7,175 nucleotides of DNA from Gammaproteobacteria bacterium. GTDB taxonomy: Bacteria; Pseudomonadota; Gammaproteobacteria; UBA12402. Position numbers and translations under genes: made by a program. The notes below the pieces were generated by a model, which had not been told where the DNA came from, made no database searches, and saw only the letters and a list, made by a program, of their open reading frames with translations. Shown one piece after another: positions 1 to 7,027 of the stretch. The stretch spans positions 1 to 7,175 of the forward strand of contig JANQHY010000074.1 of the NCBI GenBank assembly GCA_028282395.1, given 5' to 3'. The stretch's first letter is position 1, and each line of letters opens with the position of its first letter.

Positions 1-3000
1 ATCGACAATCTCTAATGCCGAAAACAGTAAGTTGGTTGTCGCCACCCGATAAGCCAAACGTAATGGAACACCCTGCTGTACTAATTTTCCTAGCGCCTCG
101 CTGCAACGCTGTTCAACCTCATTAGGCACATACTCAAGCAAATGGTTGGCCACTTTAGCCACCGGTACAGCAAACTCCTCCACCACTTCATTGATGGTTA
201 AACAGTTACGACGATTACGCAGCAACCAACGTGTCGCCCGCCGCACCAAGCGGTTAATCTGACGCATCAAATCAAACTGCTGAGTAGCATCCACTACTAA
301 ATCGAGACGCTCGATTTCACGCCATAAACTATATTTACCAAAAACTTTTTGACAGATGGTAAATGCCCGCACAATTTCAGCCACGGTGGCACCAGTCTCT
401 TCACGCAGACGCGGAATAAAGACAAACCCCATCTCATTAATCAACGTATTACTGACCTGTGTTGAGATAATTTCTCGGCGCAGAATATGCCCTGACATCA
501 CTTCACTATAACTTTTTCGCAACGCCTGAGGAAATTCATCAAGCAACATTTTTGATAAATAGGGATCCTCTGGTACATCAGAAGCGAGTATCGCCTCTTT
601 TAGCACCCCTTTGCTGTAAGCAAACAGGACAGCAATTTCAGGAGCAGTTAACCCTTTGCCACCAGCCTTCCGTGCCATAATTGCCTTCTCATCTGGCAGA
701 TGCTCAAGGATGACATCGAGATTACCTTCAACCACCAAGTCCTGTAGATAACGGCCATAAAGATTAAGATTCTGTTCGGCTTTCAACTGTGCCAAGCCAA
801 TCGCTTGTGTTTGATGGTAATTATCACGCAATACTAACTCTGATACCTCTTCCGCCATCTCAGCAAGTAGTTCATTACGCTGCTCAACTGTTAATTCACC
901 ACGCGAGACCACCTCATTCAGCAATACTTTAATATTTACCTCATGATCAGAACAGTTAACCGCAGCGGAATTATCGATAAAATCCGTATACAGGCGCCCC
1001 CCATTCAAAGCATACTCAATACGACCACGCTGGGTAAAGCCAAGATTACCGCCTTCACCAACTACCAGGCAACGCAACTCATTACCATTAATACGCAGAT
1101 TATCATTCGCACGATCACCGACATCATCATTACGCTCTTCAGTCGCTTTAACAAACGTGCCAATACCACCATTCCACAATAAATCAACATTGAGTTTGAG
1201 TAATAATCTAATCAGCTCGGCTGGGGTCACTGCACTACCATGTTGTAACGTCAGCAGTCGTCCCATCTCCTCACTGATTTCAATACGCTTCTGACTGCGT
1301 GAAAAGACGCCACCCCCTTTTGATAGTTTACTACGATCGTAATCGTCCCAACTTGAACGCGGTAAAGCAAACATCCGTTGACGCTCTTGATAACTAATTT
1401 CAACATCAGGATCGGGATCAACAAAAATATGCTGGTGATTAAATGCCGCAACTAATTTTAGATGGCGCGACAATAGCGTAAAATTACCAAATACATCACC
1501 GGCCATGTCACCAATTCCTACCGCAGTAAACGGCTCATTGATAACATCGCGACCTAACTCACGGAAGTGGCGCTTAACCGATTCCCAACCACCGCGGGCA
1601 GTAATCCCAAGTTTTTTATGATCGTATCCCGTCGAACCACCTGAAGCAAAAGCATCGCCCAACCAGTAATCATAAGAGACAGCAACCTCATTAGCGATAT
1701 CAGAGAAACTCGCCGTACCTTTATCTGCAGCAACAACCAAATAGGGATCATCACCATCATAGCAAACCACCGACTTAGGTTTAACAATTGCATTACCAAT
1801 ACGGTTGTCAGTAATATCCAACAAAGATTGAATAAATTGTCGATAACAGGACTCACCTGTTGCTGCACGCACTTCACGACTAGCATTTTTAGCTAGCCCT
1901 TTAACAATAAAGCCCCCTTTTGCCCCAGCGGGAACAATCACGGCATTTTTCACCCGTTGTGTCCGCATTAAGTGTAATACCTCTGTACGGAAATCCTGTT
2001 GACGATCAGACCAACGCAGACCACCACGTGACACTAACCCTCCACGGAGATGGACCCCTTCAAATTTGGGTGAATAGGTATAGATTTCATAAACTGGTCG
2101 TGGTTTGGGAATCTCTTCGATTAAATTCGGATCGAGTTTGAATGATAAATATTCATGACCTTGATAATAGTTAACACGCACTGTTGCTTCAATGACTTCA
2201 ATATAGCGGCGGAAAATGCGGTCGTGATCGAGTTGTGCTACAGCATCAAGCAGCTCTTCAATGCGTGCTTTGACTGTCTGTTGACTCGCTTCGCGATCAG
2301 GATTCTCCTCATCAGGACTAAAACGTGCCTTAAATAACTCAATCAGTTGACAACTAATGGCTGCATGCGTGTAGAGTGTTTCAGCAATATAGTCTTCAGT
2401 AAAACTCATCCCCAGCTGACGCAAATATTTACCATAAGAGCGCAGTACTGCGACCTCACGCCACGATAAACCGCCTTTGAGAATCAGTCGATTAAACTCA
2501 TCGCTCTCTGCATCACCAAGCCAAACTGCAGCAAAACCGCGCTCAACGACATCACGTACCTTTTCAAGGACAACATCATCGCCACCAACATAAATCATCT
2601 CAAAAGCATTGATCCAGATCTCGCCACTTGCGCCCATGTCGATACGGTGTGGCCGCTCATCTAAAATACGCAACCCCATCTTTTCTAGAATCGGCAAGGC
2701 ATCAGAAAGCGGAATAGTTCCACCACGCTGAAAAATTTTGAAACGTAACCGCTGCTCACCATCACGACTATTAAAAGTCGTCAACTGCAATCCAAGAGGT
2801 CCCTTGGTTCCCAACCGCTCAACTTCTTCAATATCCCCTAATGCCACTCTGGGCATAAAACTCTCACGATAACTCGTCGAAAAGGCATTTTGATAACGTT
2901 GATAATATAATATGCCACGTGCCTCACCATAACGATCAACCAGGCTCTGCTTTAATCCATCCTGCCATGACTGGCCCGCCAATACTAATAACTCTTCTAT

Positions 3001-4470
3001 TGCTGGAACATCTGCCTCACGCCAATCATCGCGCGAAACTTTCACCAAAAAATGAATACACGATAACATTGACTCGGTAAATAGCAGGCGATAACTCACC
3101 TCTTCTCCAGCCAACTGCTGCTGAAAAATCTGCTGCAACTTATCACAAAGTTGTGTGGTAAATTTGTCTTGCGGTACGAAAACCAGACAGGAGTAAAAAC
3201 CGCCATAACTATCGCCACGCATAAACAAACGAATGCGCTGCCTATCTTGTAACTGTAGAATGCCAATACCTAAATGATAAAGCTCTTCAACACTCGCTTG
3301 AAATAGATCATCACGCGGCAGATTCTCTAAAATATTCAGCAACCGCTTACAGGCATGGCTCTGATAAACACCGGCAGCCTGATCACCATCACAATGCACC
3401 TGATCCAGACCTGACATATCCAATACTTTCGCAACTTTGTCACGTAATAGAGGAATATCCTGTGGGCTACTATTGTAGGCAGATGACGTATAGAGGCCAA
3501 AGAAACCACTGACACTGACTGGATTCCCTTCGTCATCAATCTCTCTGATACCGACATAATCGATATAGGCCGAACGATGGACACGCGATTGATAACGTGT
3601 CTTACCAAACAGTAGCGTCTCCCCTTGACGAAAATATTTTACCAAAAAAGAGGGGACCTCTTTGACATCATAAGCGCTACTATCAGCACACAACAATCCT
3701 AAACCACTGCCAGATATCTCAACTAACTCTTCCTCGTCGCCCTCACCAGTGAATTGATAATTTGAGCTGCCCAAGAAAGTGAAGTTGCCATTAGAGAGCC
3801 AGGAGAGAAATGATACCAGCTCCTTATGATCGCGAATAGCTGGCGTCGAAGCAAGCGCCGACATTCGTTCACGCATCGGCCCCCAATCAGAGACTACCGC
3901 GGTCACTTCCGCTAGAACTGATGTAATTTCGTTACGCAACGCCAGCGCCTCAGACTCCTCAAGCACCTGGTCAAGCTCAATATACTGCAGCGCCTGTTGG
4001 CAAGTTTTTCCACCATAACGGCCGCAGGGCAGGATATCTTCCACTTCACCAGCATCATTACGCTTTGTTGAGAACCCACCATGATTCACCATCCACTGTA
4101 CCCAGTTATTCTGGCGGTTAATTGCCATTCTGACGCTTTCGACTAGAAACGGCATATCATCATGAACAATCATCACCACTGAATGAACCGTTCCCCACTC
4201 TTCATCAGCATCTGGCGTAAATACATCCACCTGACACTGGTCGGGACGGCAGCTATTCACCATAACCCAGTGGCGTTTTAGTATTTCGTAGAGCGCATCA
4301 GCACCACGCGCGGTCAAATCATTAAGAGCAATATGTGAAAAATATTGCTTGGCAAACCCCAACAGTAATTCACACGTCTTTCCTCTATGGTGAGTTTTAA
4401 TTTTGTCATCGAGTGCTTGCAACACCGAACCATCATTACTATCTAACTCTTTTACTGATTGTTTTATCAT
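1..4470 (-). CDS. gdhB: NAD-specific glutamate dehydrogenase, large (180-kDa) class, 3'-truncated by window edge
   Basis: Oxidative deamination of glutamate to 2-oxoglutarate and ammonia with NAD+, a cytoplasmic catabolic enzyme that feeds the TCA cycle. The reading frame runs open for 1490 codons from the ATG at 4470-4468 to base 1; family members are about 1600 residues, so roughly the last 110-130 are missing. Residues about 1-700 match the long regulatory N-terminal part with ACT-like folds (LPRDDLF at 384-390). The catalytic part holds HLRGG (807-811), SRGGLRWSDR (814-823), VKNAVIVPAGAKGGF (840-854), DKGTASFSD (916-924), GYDHKKLGITARGG (948-961), GIGDMAGDVFGN (985-996) and NGGIGTFVK (1100-1108), then DFIDNSAAVNCSDHEVN near 1163-1179. 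By analogy with hexameric GDHs, K841 and K851 should be the substrate-binding and catalytic lysines (inference). The start is supported by GAGGTGA with 8 bases between GAGG and ATG. It lies 66 bases after tsaB in the same direction. No frameshift was seen. Family assignment is secure; the symbol follows Pseudomonas usage. Confidence 0.96.
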   Translation of the reverse strand, partial: MIKQSVKELDSNDGSVLQALDDKIKTHHRGKTCELLLGFAKQYFSHIALNDLTARGADALYEILKRHWVMVNSCRPDQCQVDVFTPDADEEWGTVHSVVMIVHDDMPFLVESVRMAINRQNNWVQWMVNHGGFSTKRNDAGEVEDILPCGRYGGKTCQQALQYIELDQVLEESEALALRNEITSVLAEVTAVVSDWGPMRERMSALASTPAIRDHKELVSFLSWLSNGNFTFLGSSNYQFTGEGDEEELVEISGSGLGLLCADSSAYDVKEVPSFLVKYFRQGETLLFGKTRYQSRVHRSAYIDYVGIREIDDEGNPVSVSGFFGLYTSSAYNSSPQDIPLLRDKVAKVLDMSGLDQVHCDGDQAAGVYQSHACKRLLNILENLPRDDLFQASVEELYHLGIGILQLQDRQRIRLFMRGDSYGGFYSCLVFVPQDKFTTQLCDKLQQIFQQQLAGEEVSYRLLFTESMLSCIHFLVKVSRDDWREADVPAIEELLVLAGQSWQDGLKQSLVDRYGEARGILYYQRYQNAFSTSYRESFMPRVALGDIEEVERLGTKGPLGLQLTTFNSRDGEQRLRFKIFQRGGTIPLSDALPILEKMGLRILDERPHRIDMGASGEIWINAFEMIYVGGDDVVLEKVRDVVERGFAAVWLGDAESDEFNRLILKGGLSWREVAVLRSYGKYLRQLGMSFTEDYIAETLYTHAAISCQLIELFKARFSPDEENPDREASQQTVKARIEELLDAVAQLDHDRIFRRYIEVIEATVRVNYYQGHEYLSFKLDPNLIEEIPKPRPVYEIYTYSPKFEGVHLRGGLVSRGGLRWSDRQQDFRTEVLHLMRTQRVKNAVIVPAGAKGGFIVKGLAKNASREVRAATGESCYRQFIQSLLDITDNRIGNAIVKPKSVVCYDGDDPYLVVAADKGTASFSDIANEVAVSYDYWLGDAFASGGSTGYDHKKLGITARGGWESVKRHFRELGRDVINEPFTAVGIGDMAGDVFGNFTLLSRHLKLVAAFNHQHIFVDPDPDVEISYQERQRMFALPRSSWDDYDRSKLSKGGGVFSRSQKRIEISEEMGRLLTLQHGSAVTPAELIRLLLKLNVDLLWNGGIGTFVKATEERNDDVGDRANDNLRINGNELRCLVVGEGGNLGFTQRGRIEYALNGGRLYTDFIDNSAAVNCSDHEVNIKVLLNEVVSRGELTVEQRNELLAEMAEEVSELVLRDNYHQTQAIGLAQLKAEQNLNLYGRYLQDLVVEGNLDVILEHLPDEKAIMARKAGGKGLTAPEIAVLFAYSKGVLKEAILASDVPEDPYLSKMLLDEFPQALRKSYSEVMSGHILRREIISTQVSNTLINEMGFVFIPRLREETGATVAEIVRAFTICQKVFGKYSLWREIERLDLVVDATQQFDLMRQINRLVRRATRWLLRNRRNCLTINEVVEEFAVPVAKVANHLLEYVPNEVEQRCSEALGKLVQQGVPLRLAYRVATTNLLFSALEIVD

Positions 4471-4475
4471 GGTTG

Positions 4476-4482
4476 TCACCTC
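4476..4482 (-). promoter_or_regulatory. Ribosome binding site of the glutamate dehydrogenase gene
   Basis: On the minus strand GAGGTGA precedes the ATG, with 8 bases between GAGG and the start codon. This fixes the start at 4470. The rest of the 66-base gap to tsaB (4471-4536) is AT-rich and holds a short imperfect dyad (AATAT-N6-ATATT) but no convincing terminator. Read-through from tsaB is therefore possible, and a separate promoter in the gap cannot be excluded. Confidence 0.7.
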
Positions 4483-4536
4483 ACTTTATTCGGCCACTAT
4501 TTAAATATTGCACTATATTAATCACCACATCCATCA

Positions 4537-5301
4537 TTATTTGCTCCCTGCTGCAGACTGTTGATCAGATAAGCGGCGCCAACTATTTTGCGAGCGCAGA
4601 TAACTCGGCAATGCTTCGGCAGCACGGCAGCCGTGCCCTGCCAATAGCAGTGGCGTCGCCAACTTTAATACATCTTCAGCACTACCATAACAGCACGGTT
4701 CAATTTTCACTGGTGCGGTAGCAAACCCATCGGCCACCTGCGGTACTGTCTGCCAAGCTGAGCCCACTGCACACCACTGTCCCTGATACGGGAAATGAAA
4801 TCGATCAACAGCAATCAACCCATCCTCAACAACTGCTTCCATTAACCCTGCATTGTTTAAGCGATAAATGCCGACATAAAGCTCCTGCTGACGTGCATCA
4901 TCGACGACTACGACCCGATTATGACAGAACTGCCGCCATGCTGCCTGAGCTGTTGCTGCCAGCGTTGATACTTTGATCACTGGCAACTGGTTGCTAAGTG
5001 CCAACCCCTGCACCACCCCAGCAGCAATACGTAGACCGGTGAACCGCCCTGGACCACCAGCAAATGCTAGCCCATCAAGCTGAGATAGGGATAGATTACG
5101 CTCTGCTAATAAGCTTTTAATCATCGGCAATATCAATGCACCATGTTGCCGTGGCGCAATCTGAAACTGCACAGTTGTTTTGCCACCGGCTAACAATGCT
5201 ACCGAGCAAGCTTCTGTCGAGGCATCAAGCGCTAAAAGTGCCAAGTGCTTAGTCGCTGCTATCCGCTGCAGCGCCACCGACTCTTCTACTACAACACCCA
5301 C
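4537..5301 (-). CDS. tsaB: tRNA N6-threonylcarbamoyladenosine (t6A37) biosynthesis protein TsaB
   Basis: Non-catalytic partner of TsaD in the TsaB-TsaD-TsaE complex that transfers threonylcarbamoyl to A37 of tRNAs reading ANN codons; cytoplasmic. The 254 residues show the ASKHA-like N-terminal signature LALDASTEACSVALL (23-37), the GPG-FTGLRI loop (83-92), QGLAL (98-102), and VDDARQQELYVG (133-144), matching E. coli TsaB (YeaZ) along its length; the C-terminal YLRSQNSWRRL also fits. The usual length is about 230; the extra residues are an N-terminal segment of about 18 before the first strand. The start is GTG: no ATG lies near the conserved beginning, and a perfect AGGAGG sits 6 bases upstream, inside the end of fdxA. 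Only one base separates the fdxA stop from this GTG, so translation is probably coupled. Residue 86 is Arg where E. coli has Ser (GPGSFTG). No ATP-hydrolysis role is expected from TsaB itself. Confidence 0.94.
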   Translation of the reverse strand: MGVVVEESVALQRIAATKHLALLALDASTEACSVALLAGGKTTVQFQIAPRQHGALILPMIKSLLAERNLSLSQLDGLAFAGGPGRFTGLRIAAGVVQGLALSNQLPVIKVSTLAATAQAAWRQFCHNRVVVVDDARQQELYVGIYRLNNAGLMEAVVEDGLIAVDRFHFPYQGQWCAVGSAWQTVPQVADGFATAPVKIEPCCYGSAEDVLKLATPLLLAGHGCRAAEALPSYLRSQNSWRRLSDQQSAAGSK

Positions 5302-5302
5302 A

Positions 5303-5647
5303 CTACTCCTCCTGCGCCTTGCTATCAGTAATTAGTAAATGGGCCTTATCCTCAACTTTGCTCCAATAATCTGCATCAGCGGGAGGCTCTTTTTTTACGG
5401 TAATATTAGGCCACTGCGCTGACAACTTAGCGTTAAGCTCGAGGTAACGGTGATATTTTTCTGGTAGGTCTTCTTCAGCATAAATCGCATCAACTGGGCA
5501 CTCAGGTTCGCACAGCGCACAATCAATGCACTCTTCAGGATTAATGGCGAGAAAGTTCTCGCCCTCATAGAAACAGTCTACTGGGCACACTTCAACACAG
5601 TCGGTATATTTACATTTAATACACGGCTCTGTTACGACAAATGCCAT
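5303..5647 (-). CDS. fdxA: Seven-iron ferredoxin ([3Fe-4S][4Fe-4S]), Azotobacter FdI type
   Basis: Small cytoplasmic electron carrier with one [3Fe-4S] and one [4Fe-4S] cluster. The 114 residues align almost without gaps to Azotobacter vinelandii ferredoxin I, from [19 protein letters not shown] through [16 protein letters not shown] and on to QWPNIT. Counting Met as 1, C9, C17 and C50 correspond to the [3Fe-4S] ligands, and C21, C40, C43 and C46 to the [4Fe-4S] ligands. C12 and C25 are the extra conserved cysteines, C25 being the free one beside the cluster in AvFdI. The C-terminal half (about 55-114) is the acidic helical tail of this subfamily. The start ATG has AAAGGGGAA with 8 bases between GGGG and the ATG. 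It follows tRNA-Leu by 19 bases and ends one base before tsaB. In other bacteria this ferredoxin has been tied to oxidative-stress control and NADPH:ferredoxin reductase; the partner here is unknown. Confidence 0.96.
   Translation of the reverse strand: MAFVVTEPCIKCKYTDCVEVCPVDCFYEGENFLAINPEECIDCALCEPECPVDAIYAEEDLPEKYHRYLELNAKLSAQWPNITVKKEPPADADYWSKVEDKAHLLITDSKAQEE
5308..5313 (-). promoter_or_regulatory. Ribosome binding site of tsaB, inside the end of fdxA
   Basis: AGGAGG on the minus strand lies within the last codons of fdxA, followed by 6 bases and then GTG. The full consensus and ideal spacing decide the tsaB start in favour of the GTG at 5301 over any internal codon. They suggest that ribosomes ending fdxA re-initiate on tsaB. 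Confidence 0.8.
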
Positions 5648-5652
5648 ATGCG

Positions 5653-5662
5653 CTTCCCCTTT
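5653..5662 (-). promoter_or_regulatory. Ribosome binding site of fdxA, directly after tRNA-Leu
   Basis: AAAGGGGAAG on the minus strand lies in the 19 bases between the tRNA-Leu CCA end and the fdxA ATG. There is no room here for a promoter, so the fdxA message must either start inside or upstream of the tRNA gene. Confidence 0.7.
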
Positions 5663-5666
5663 AAAT

Positions 5667-5754
5667 TGGTGCCCGGGGCCGGAGTCGAACCGGCACGGTG
5701 AAATTCACCGAGGGATTTTAAGTCCCTTGCGTCTACCTGTTCCGCCACCCGGGC
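5667..5754 (-). tRNA. leuZ: tRNA-Leu (anticodon UAA), CCA encoded
   Basis: Class II tRNA of 88 bases including CCA. The acceptor stem is GCCCGGG/CCCGGGC with discriminator A. The anticodon stem AGGGA/TCCCT encloses the loop CTTAAAA, giving anticodon TAA (reads UUA, and UUG by wobble). A long variable arm with stem CGGTGA/TCACCG is typical of leucine tRNA. The T arm is GCCGG-TTCGACT-CCGGC, fully paired. It corresponds to E. coli leuZ, which follows cysT directly; here about 1.2 kb with a transporter gene lies between. fdxA begins 19 bases downstream. Confidence 0.97.
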
Positions 5755-5778
5755 AACGCATTTTTTTACTCATGTTAC

Positions 5779-5818
5779 CGTTTTAGAGAGCATTGAGCTA
5801 TCCATTATTTCTAAAACG
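5779..5818. repeat. Inverted repeat CGTTTTAGA...TCTAAAACG
   Basis: Two perfect 9-base arms (5779-5787 and 5810-5818) separated by 22 bases, 25 bases upstream of the tRNA-Leu 5' end. As RNA it could form a hairpin in the tRNA precursor leader. There is no T-run after it on either strand, so it does not look like an intrinsic terminator. Confidence 0.5.
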
Positions 5819-5839
5819 TTAAACTATAAACATCAATGT

Positions 5840-5856
5840 TGTCCACTTTATGGACA
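5840..5856. repeat. Short perfect dyad TGTCCA-N5-TGGACA, possible operator
   Basis: Two 6-base arms (5840-5845 and 5851-5856) around CTTTA. The size and symmetry suit a dimeric repressor site or a small hairpin. It lies between the two candidate promoters of the tRNA-Leu/fdxA unit. I do not recognise it as a known operator, and chance is possible for so short a dyad. Confidence 0.3.
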
Positions 5857-5935
5857 TTCTTGCTAGTTATTCTATTGTCTTCCTTATTGTCACATCGCGC
5901 GAGCAATATAGCATATTATCAATGAGCTCTACAAG

Positions 5936-5955
5936 ATAAAAAATCCCGTGATTTT
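5936..5955 (-). terminator. Weak AT-rich terminator-like hairpin at the end of the transporter gene
   Basis: On the minus strand AAAATC (5955-5950), loop ACGG, GATTTT (5945-5940), with the T-run extending to six T, overlapping the TGA stop of the transporter. The stem has only one G-C pair, so its efficiency is doubtful. It is placed where a terminator would be expected. Confidence 0.3.
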
Positions 5956-6869
5956 CATGTATTTCTCAACGGTTTTGTCCGGTTGGTCGCCAGCATGCCA
6001 ATAAAGATAATGAACAAAGCTAGAATCTGGTGTAAGGAATAGGGCTCTTTCATAAAGAAAATATCAATAATAAAGCCAAAAATAGGCACCAGATAGCCAT
6101 TTAACGAAGCAAAAACCTGTCCAGCATAAGCAACTAAAAAGAAGAAAATCATATAACCAATCCCCGTACTGAGGACACCAAGACCTATAACTGATACCAC
6201 TGCGACTAGGTTATAGTGTTCTCGCAAAGGCGTTTCAAAAACAAAGGCGGATAAAAGTAGTAAAATTGCCGCATAAAAAAGACTATATAACGTTCCAATC
6301 ATAGGTGAGACTTTAATACCGGAGTGTTTCATCGTCGCCGCACCAATGACAAAAACCAGCATCCCCACGACATAGAGTAATGCATACCAAACATTTCTAT
6401 TGCCATGAAAGATCTCCTTAAACCCAAGCATCATAATAAAAGCAAAAATCGCGATGATTATGCCGAGAAAATTCAAGAAATAGAAAGGCCTCTCCTTTGT
6501 AAAAAAAGTCGCTATGATCCAGGAAAAAATAACTAATGTAGTTAATAGAAAAGAGGCCATTGCCACAGTAATCACCTGTTCACTTTTAGCAATAGTGAAC
6601 CACATAAATGCAATACACACACCATTAAATAAAAATAGTAGCTGCGGACGTAAGTGTAATTGCGCCTTAACTAAGGCGCCTTTCTTTTGCAGGCACACCA
6701 CCAAGAGAATAAAAAGAAAGCCAAATATTGCTCTTCCTGCCATCAAGGTAAATGGCTGCAAACTTTGATCAGCGATTTTGACAAATATAAATACTCCGGC
6801 CCATAGCAATGAGAGAATTAATAGTAAAAACGTCTGACCTAGCTTTGTATGCACTGATAAACTATTCAT
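5955..6869 (-). CDS. EamA/DMT-superfamily inner-membrane transporter, substrate unknown
   Basis: Predicted ten-helix inner-membrane permease of the drug/metabolite transporter superfamily, about the family's usual 300 residues. Two EamA halves are visible: residues about 14-148, opening with the hydrophobic LSLLWAGVFIFVKIA (19-33) and the conserved Arg-containing helix 2 (RAIFGFLF), and 160-295, ending in the typical helix 9-10 stretch with YLVPIFGFI (259-267), the conserved acidic position KEP (274-276) and a final hydrophobic helix (281-294). Basic residues at 61-75 and 125-127 fit cytoplasmic loops. Substrates of relatives range from amino acids to drugs and nucleotide sugars, so none is assigned. 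The start ATG has only a weak Shine-Dalgarno (GAG within TTGAGAACAG), but no other in-frame ATG precedes helix 1. It sits between tRNA-Cys and tRNA-Leu, and its GC content looks clearly lower than that of fdxA, tsaB or gdhB, suggesting later insertion. No promoter is obvious in the 69 bases after tRNA-Cys. Confidence 0.88.
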   Translation of the reverse strand: MNSLSVHTKLGQTFLLLILSLLWAGVFIFVKIADQSLQPFTLMAGRAIFGFLFILLVVCLQKKGALVKAQLHLRPQLLFLFNGVCIAFMWFTIAKSEQVITVAMASFLLTTLVIFSWIIATFFTKERPFYFLNFLGIIIAIFAFIMMLGFKEIFHGNRNVWYALLYVVGMLVFVIGAATMKHSGIKVSPMIGTLYSLFYAAILLLLSAFVFETPLREHYNLVAVVSVIGLGVLSTGIGYMIFFFLVAYAGQVFASLNGYLVPIFGFIIDIFFMKEPYSLHQILALFIIFIGMLATNRTKPLRNT

Positions 6870-6938
6870 CTGTTCTCAACCATCAGCCTCGATTTTTGTC
6901 GTAAAGGAACGAATTTAACCAACACCAGGTGATGAAAA

Positions 6939-7012
6939 TGGAGGCTGGGGTCGGAATCGAACCGGCGTCCACGGCTTTGCAGGCCGCTGCATGACCACTC
7001 TGCCACCCAGCC
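6939..7012 (-). tRNA. cysT: tRNA-Cys (anticodon GCA), CCA encoded
   Basis: A 74-base tRNA. The acceptor is GGCTGGG/CCCAGCC with discriminator U (T in DNA), an identity element of cysteine tRNA, and encoded CCA. The anticodon stem GCGGC/GCCGT with loop CTGCAAA gives anticodon GCA. The T loop is TTCGATT. The T stem GCCGG/CCGAC carries one C-A mismatch at the second pair (positions 6965 and 6951). The variable loop is the short GGAC. It lies downstream of tRNA-Gly as in the E. coli glyW-cysT-leuZ cluster. Confidence 0.96.
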
Positions 7013-7027
7013 AAAATCGAGCATACT

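Larger units (their letters stand above)
5755..5954 (-). promoter_or_regulatory. Non-coding leader/promoter region upstream of tRNA-Leu-fdxA-tsaB
   Basis: About 200 AT-rich bases without a coding frame. On the minus strand the best sigma-70-like candidate is TTGTAG (5934-5929), 18 bases, TATATT (5910-5905), followed by the GC-rich stretch GCTCGCGCG; a GC-rich discriminator is known from stringently controlled stable-RNA promoters. This would leave a leader of roughly 140 bases before the tRNA. A nearer but weaker candidate is TTGATG (5836-5831), 17 bases, TAGAAA (5813-5808). Between them lie a 7-base direct repeat GACAATA with a 12-base period (5891-5885 and 5879-5873) and a dyad (5840-5856). 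Which promoter is used cannot be decided from sequence. Confidence 0.35.

Noticed and set aside
943..1182. Plus-strand open frame of 79 codons
   Set aside because: It lies wholly antisense to the conserved glutamate dehydrogenase coding sequence, has repetitive Ile/Thr composition and no recognisable domain; a shadow frame.
1251..1886. Minus-strand open frames at 1251-1451 and 1554-1886
   Set aside because: Out of frame within the glutamate dehydrogenase, whose own frame reads conserved motifs straight through here; not evidence of a frameshift.
1920..2337. Plus-strand open frames at 1920-2141 and 2155-2337
   Set aside because: Antisense to the most conserved catalytic part of the dehydrogenase; no ribosome binding site or family match.
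3336..3608. Minus-strand open frame of 90 codons
   Set aside because: Alternative frame inside the dehydrogenase N-terminal region; the true frame is continuous through it.
4413..4721. Plus-strand open frame of 102 codons covering the tsaB-gdhB gap
   Set aside because: It overlaps two well-supported genes in antisense and has no recognisable domain; its length fits chance in this stretch.
5779..5800. GTTTTAGAG stretch resembling the start of a Cas9-type CRISPR repeat or tracrRNA
   Set aside because: It occurs once, with no spaced repeats and no cas genes; chance similarity in AT-rich DNA.
6514..6768. Plus-strand open frame of 84 codons
   Set aside because: Antisense to the transporter gene; Lys/Asn-rich translation without domain features.
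6866..6883. Five-codon frame (MVENR) whose TGA overlaps the transporter ATG, as a possible translational coupling leader
   Set aside because: The GAGG before it is only 3 bases from its ATG, too close for a normal ribosome binding site, and such a short frame is expected by chance.
6888..7021. Inverted 9-base repeat CTCGATTTT/AAAATCGAG flanking tRNA-Cys
   Set aside because: Short, widely spaced and without any transposase or target-site duplication nearby; likely chance.
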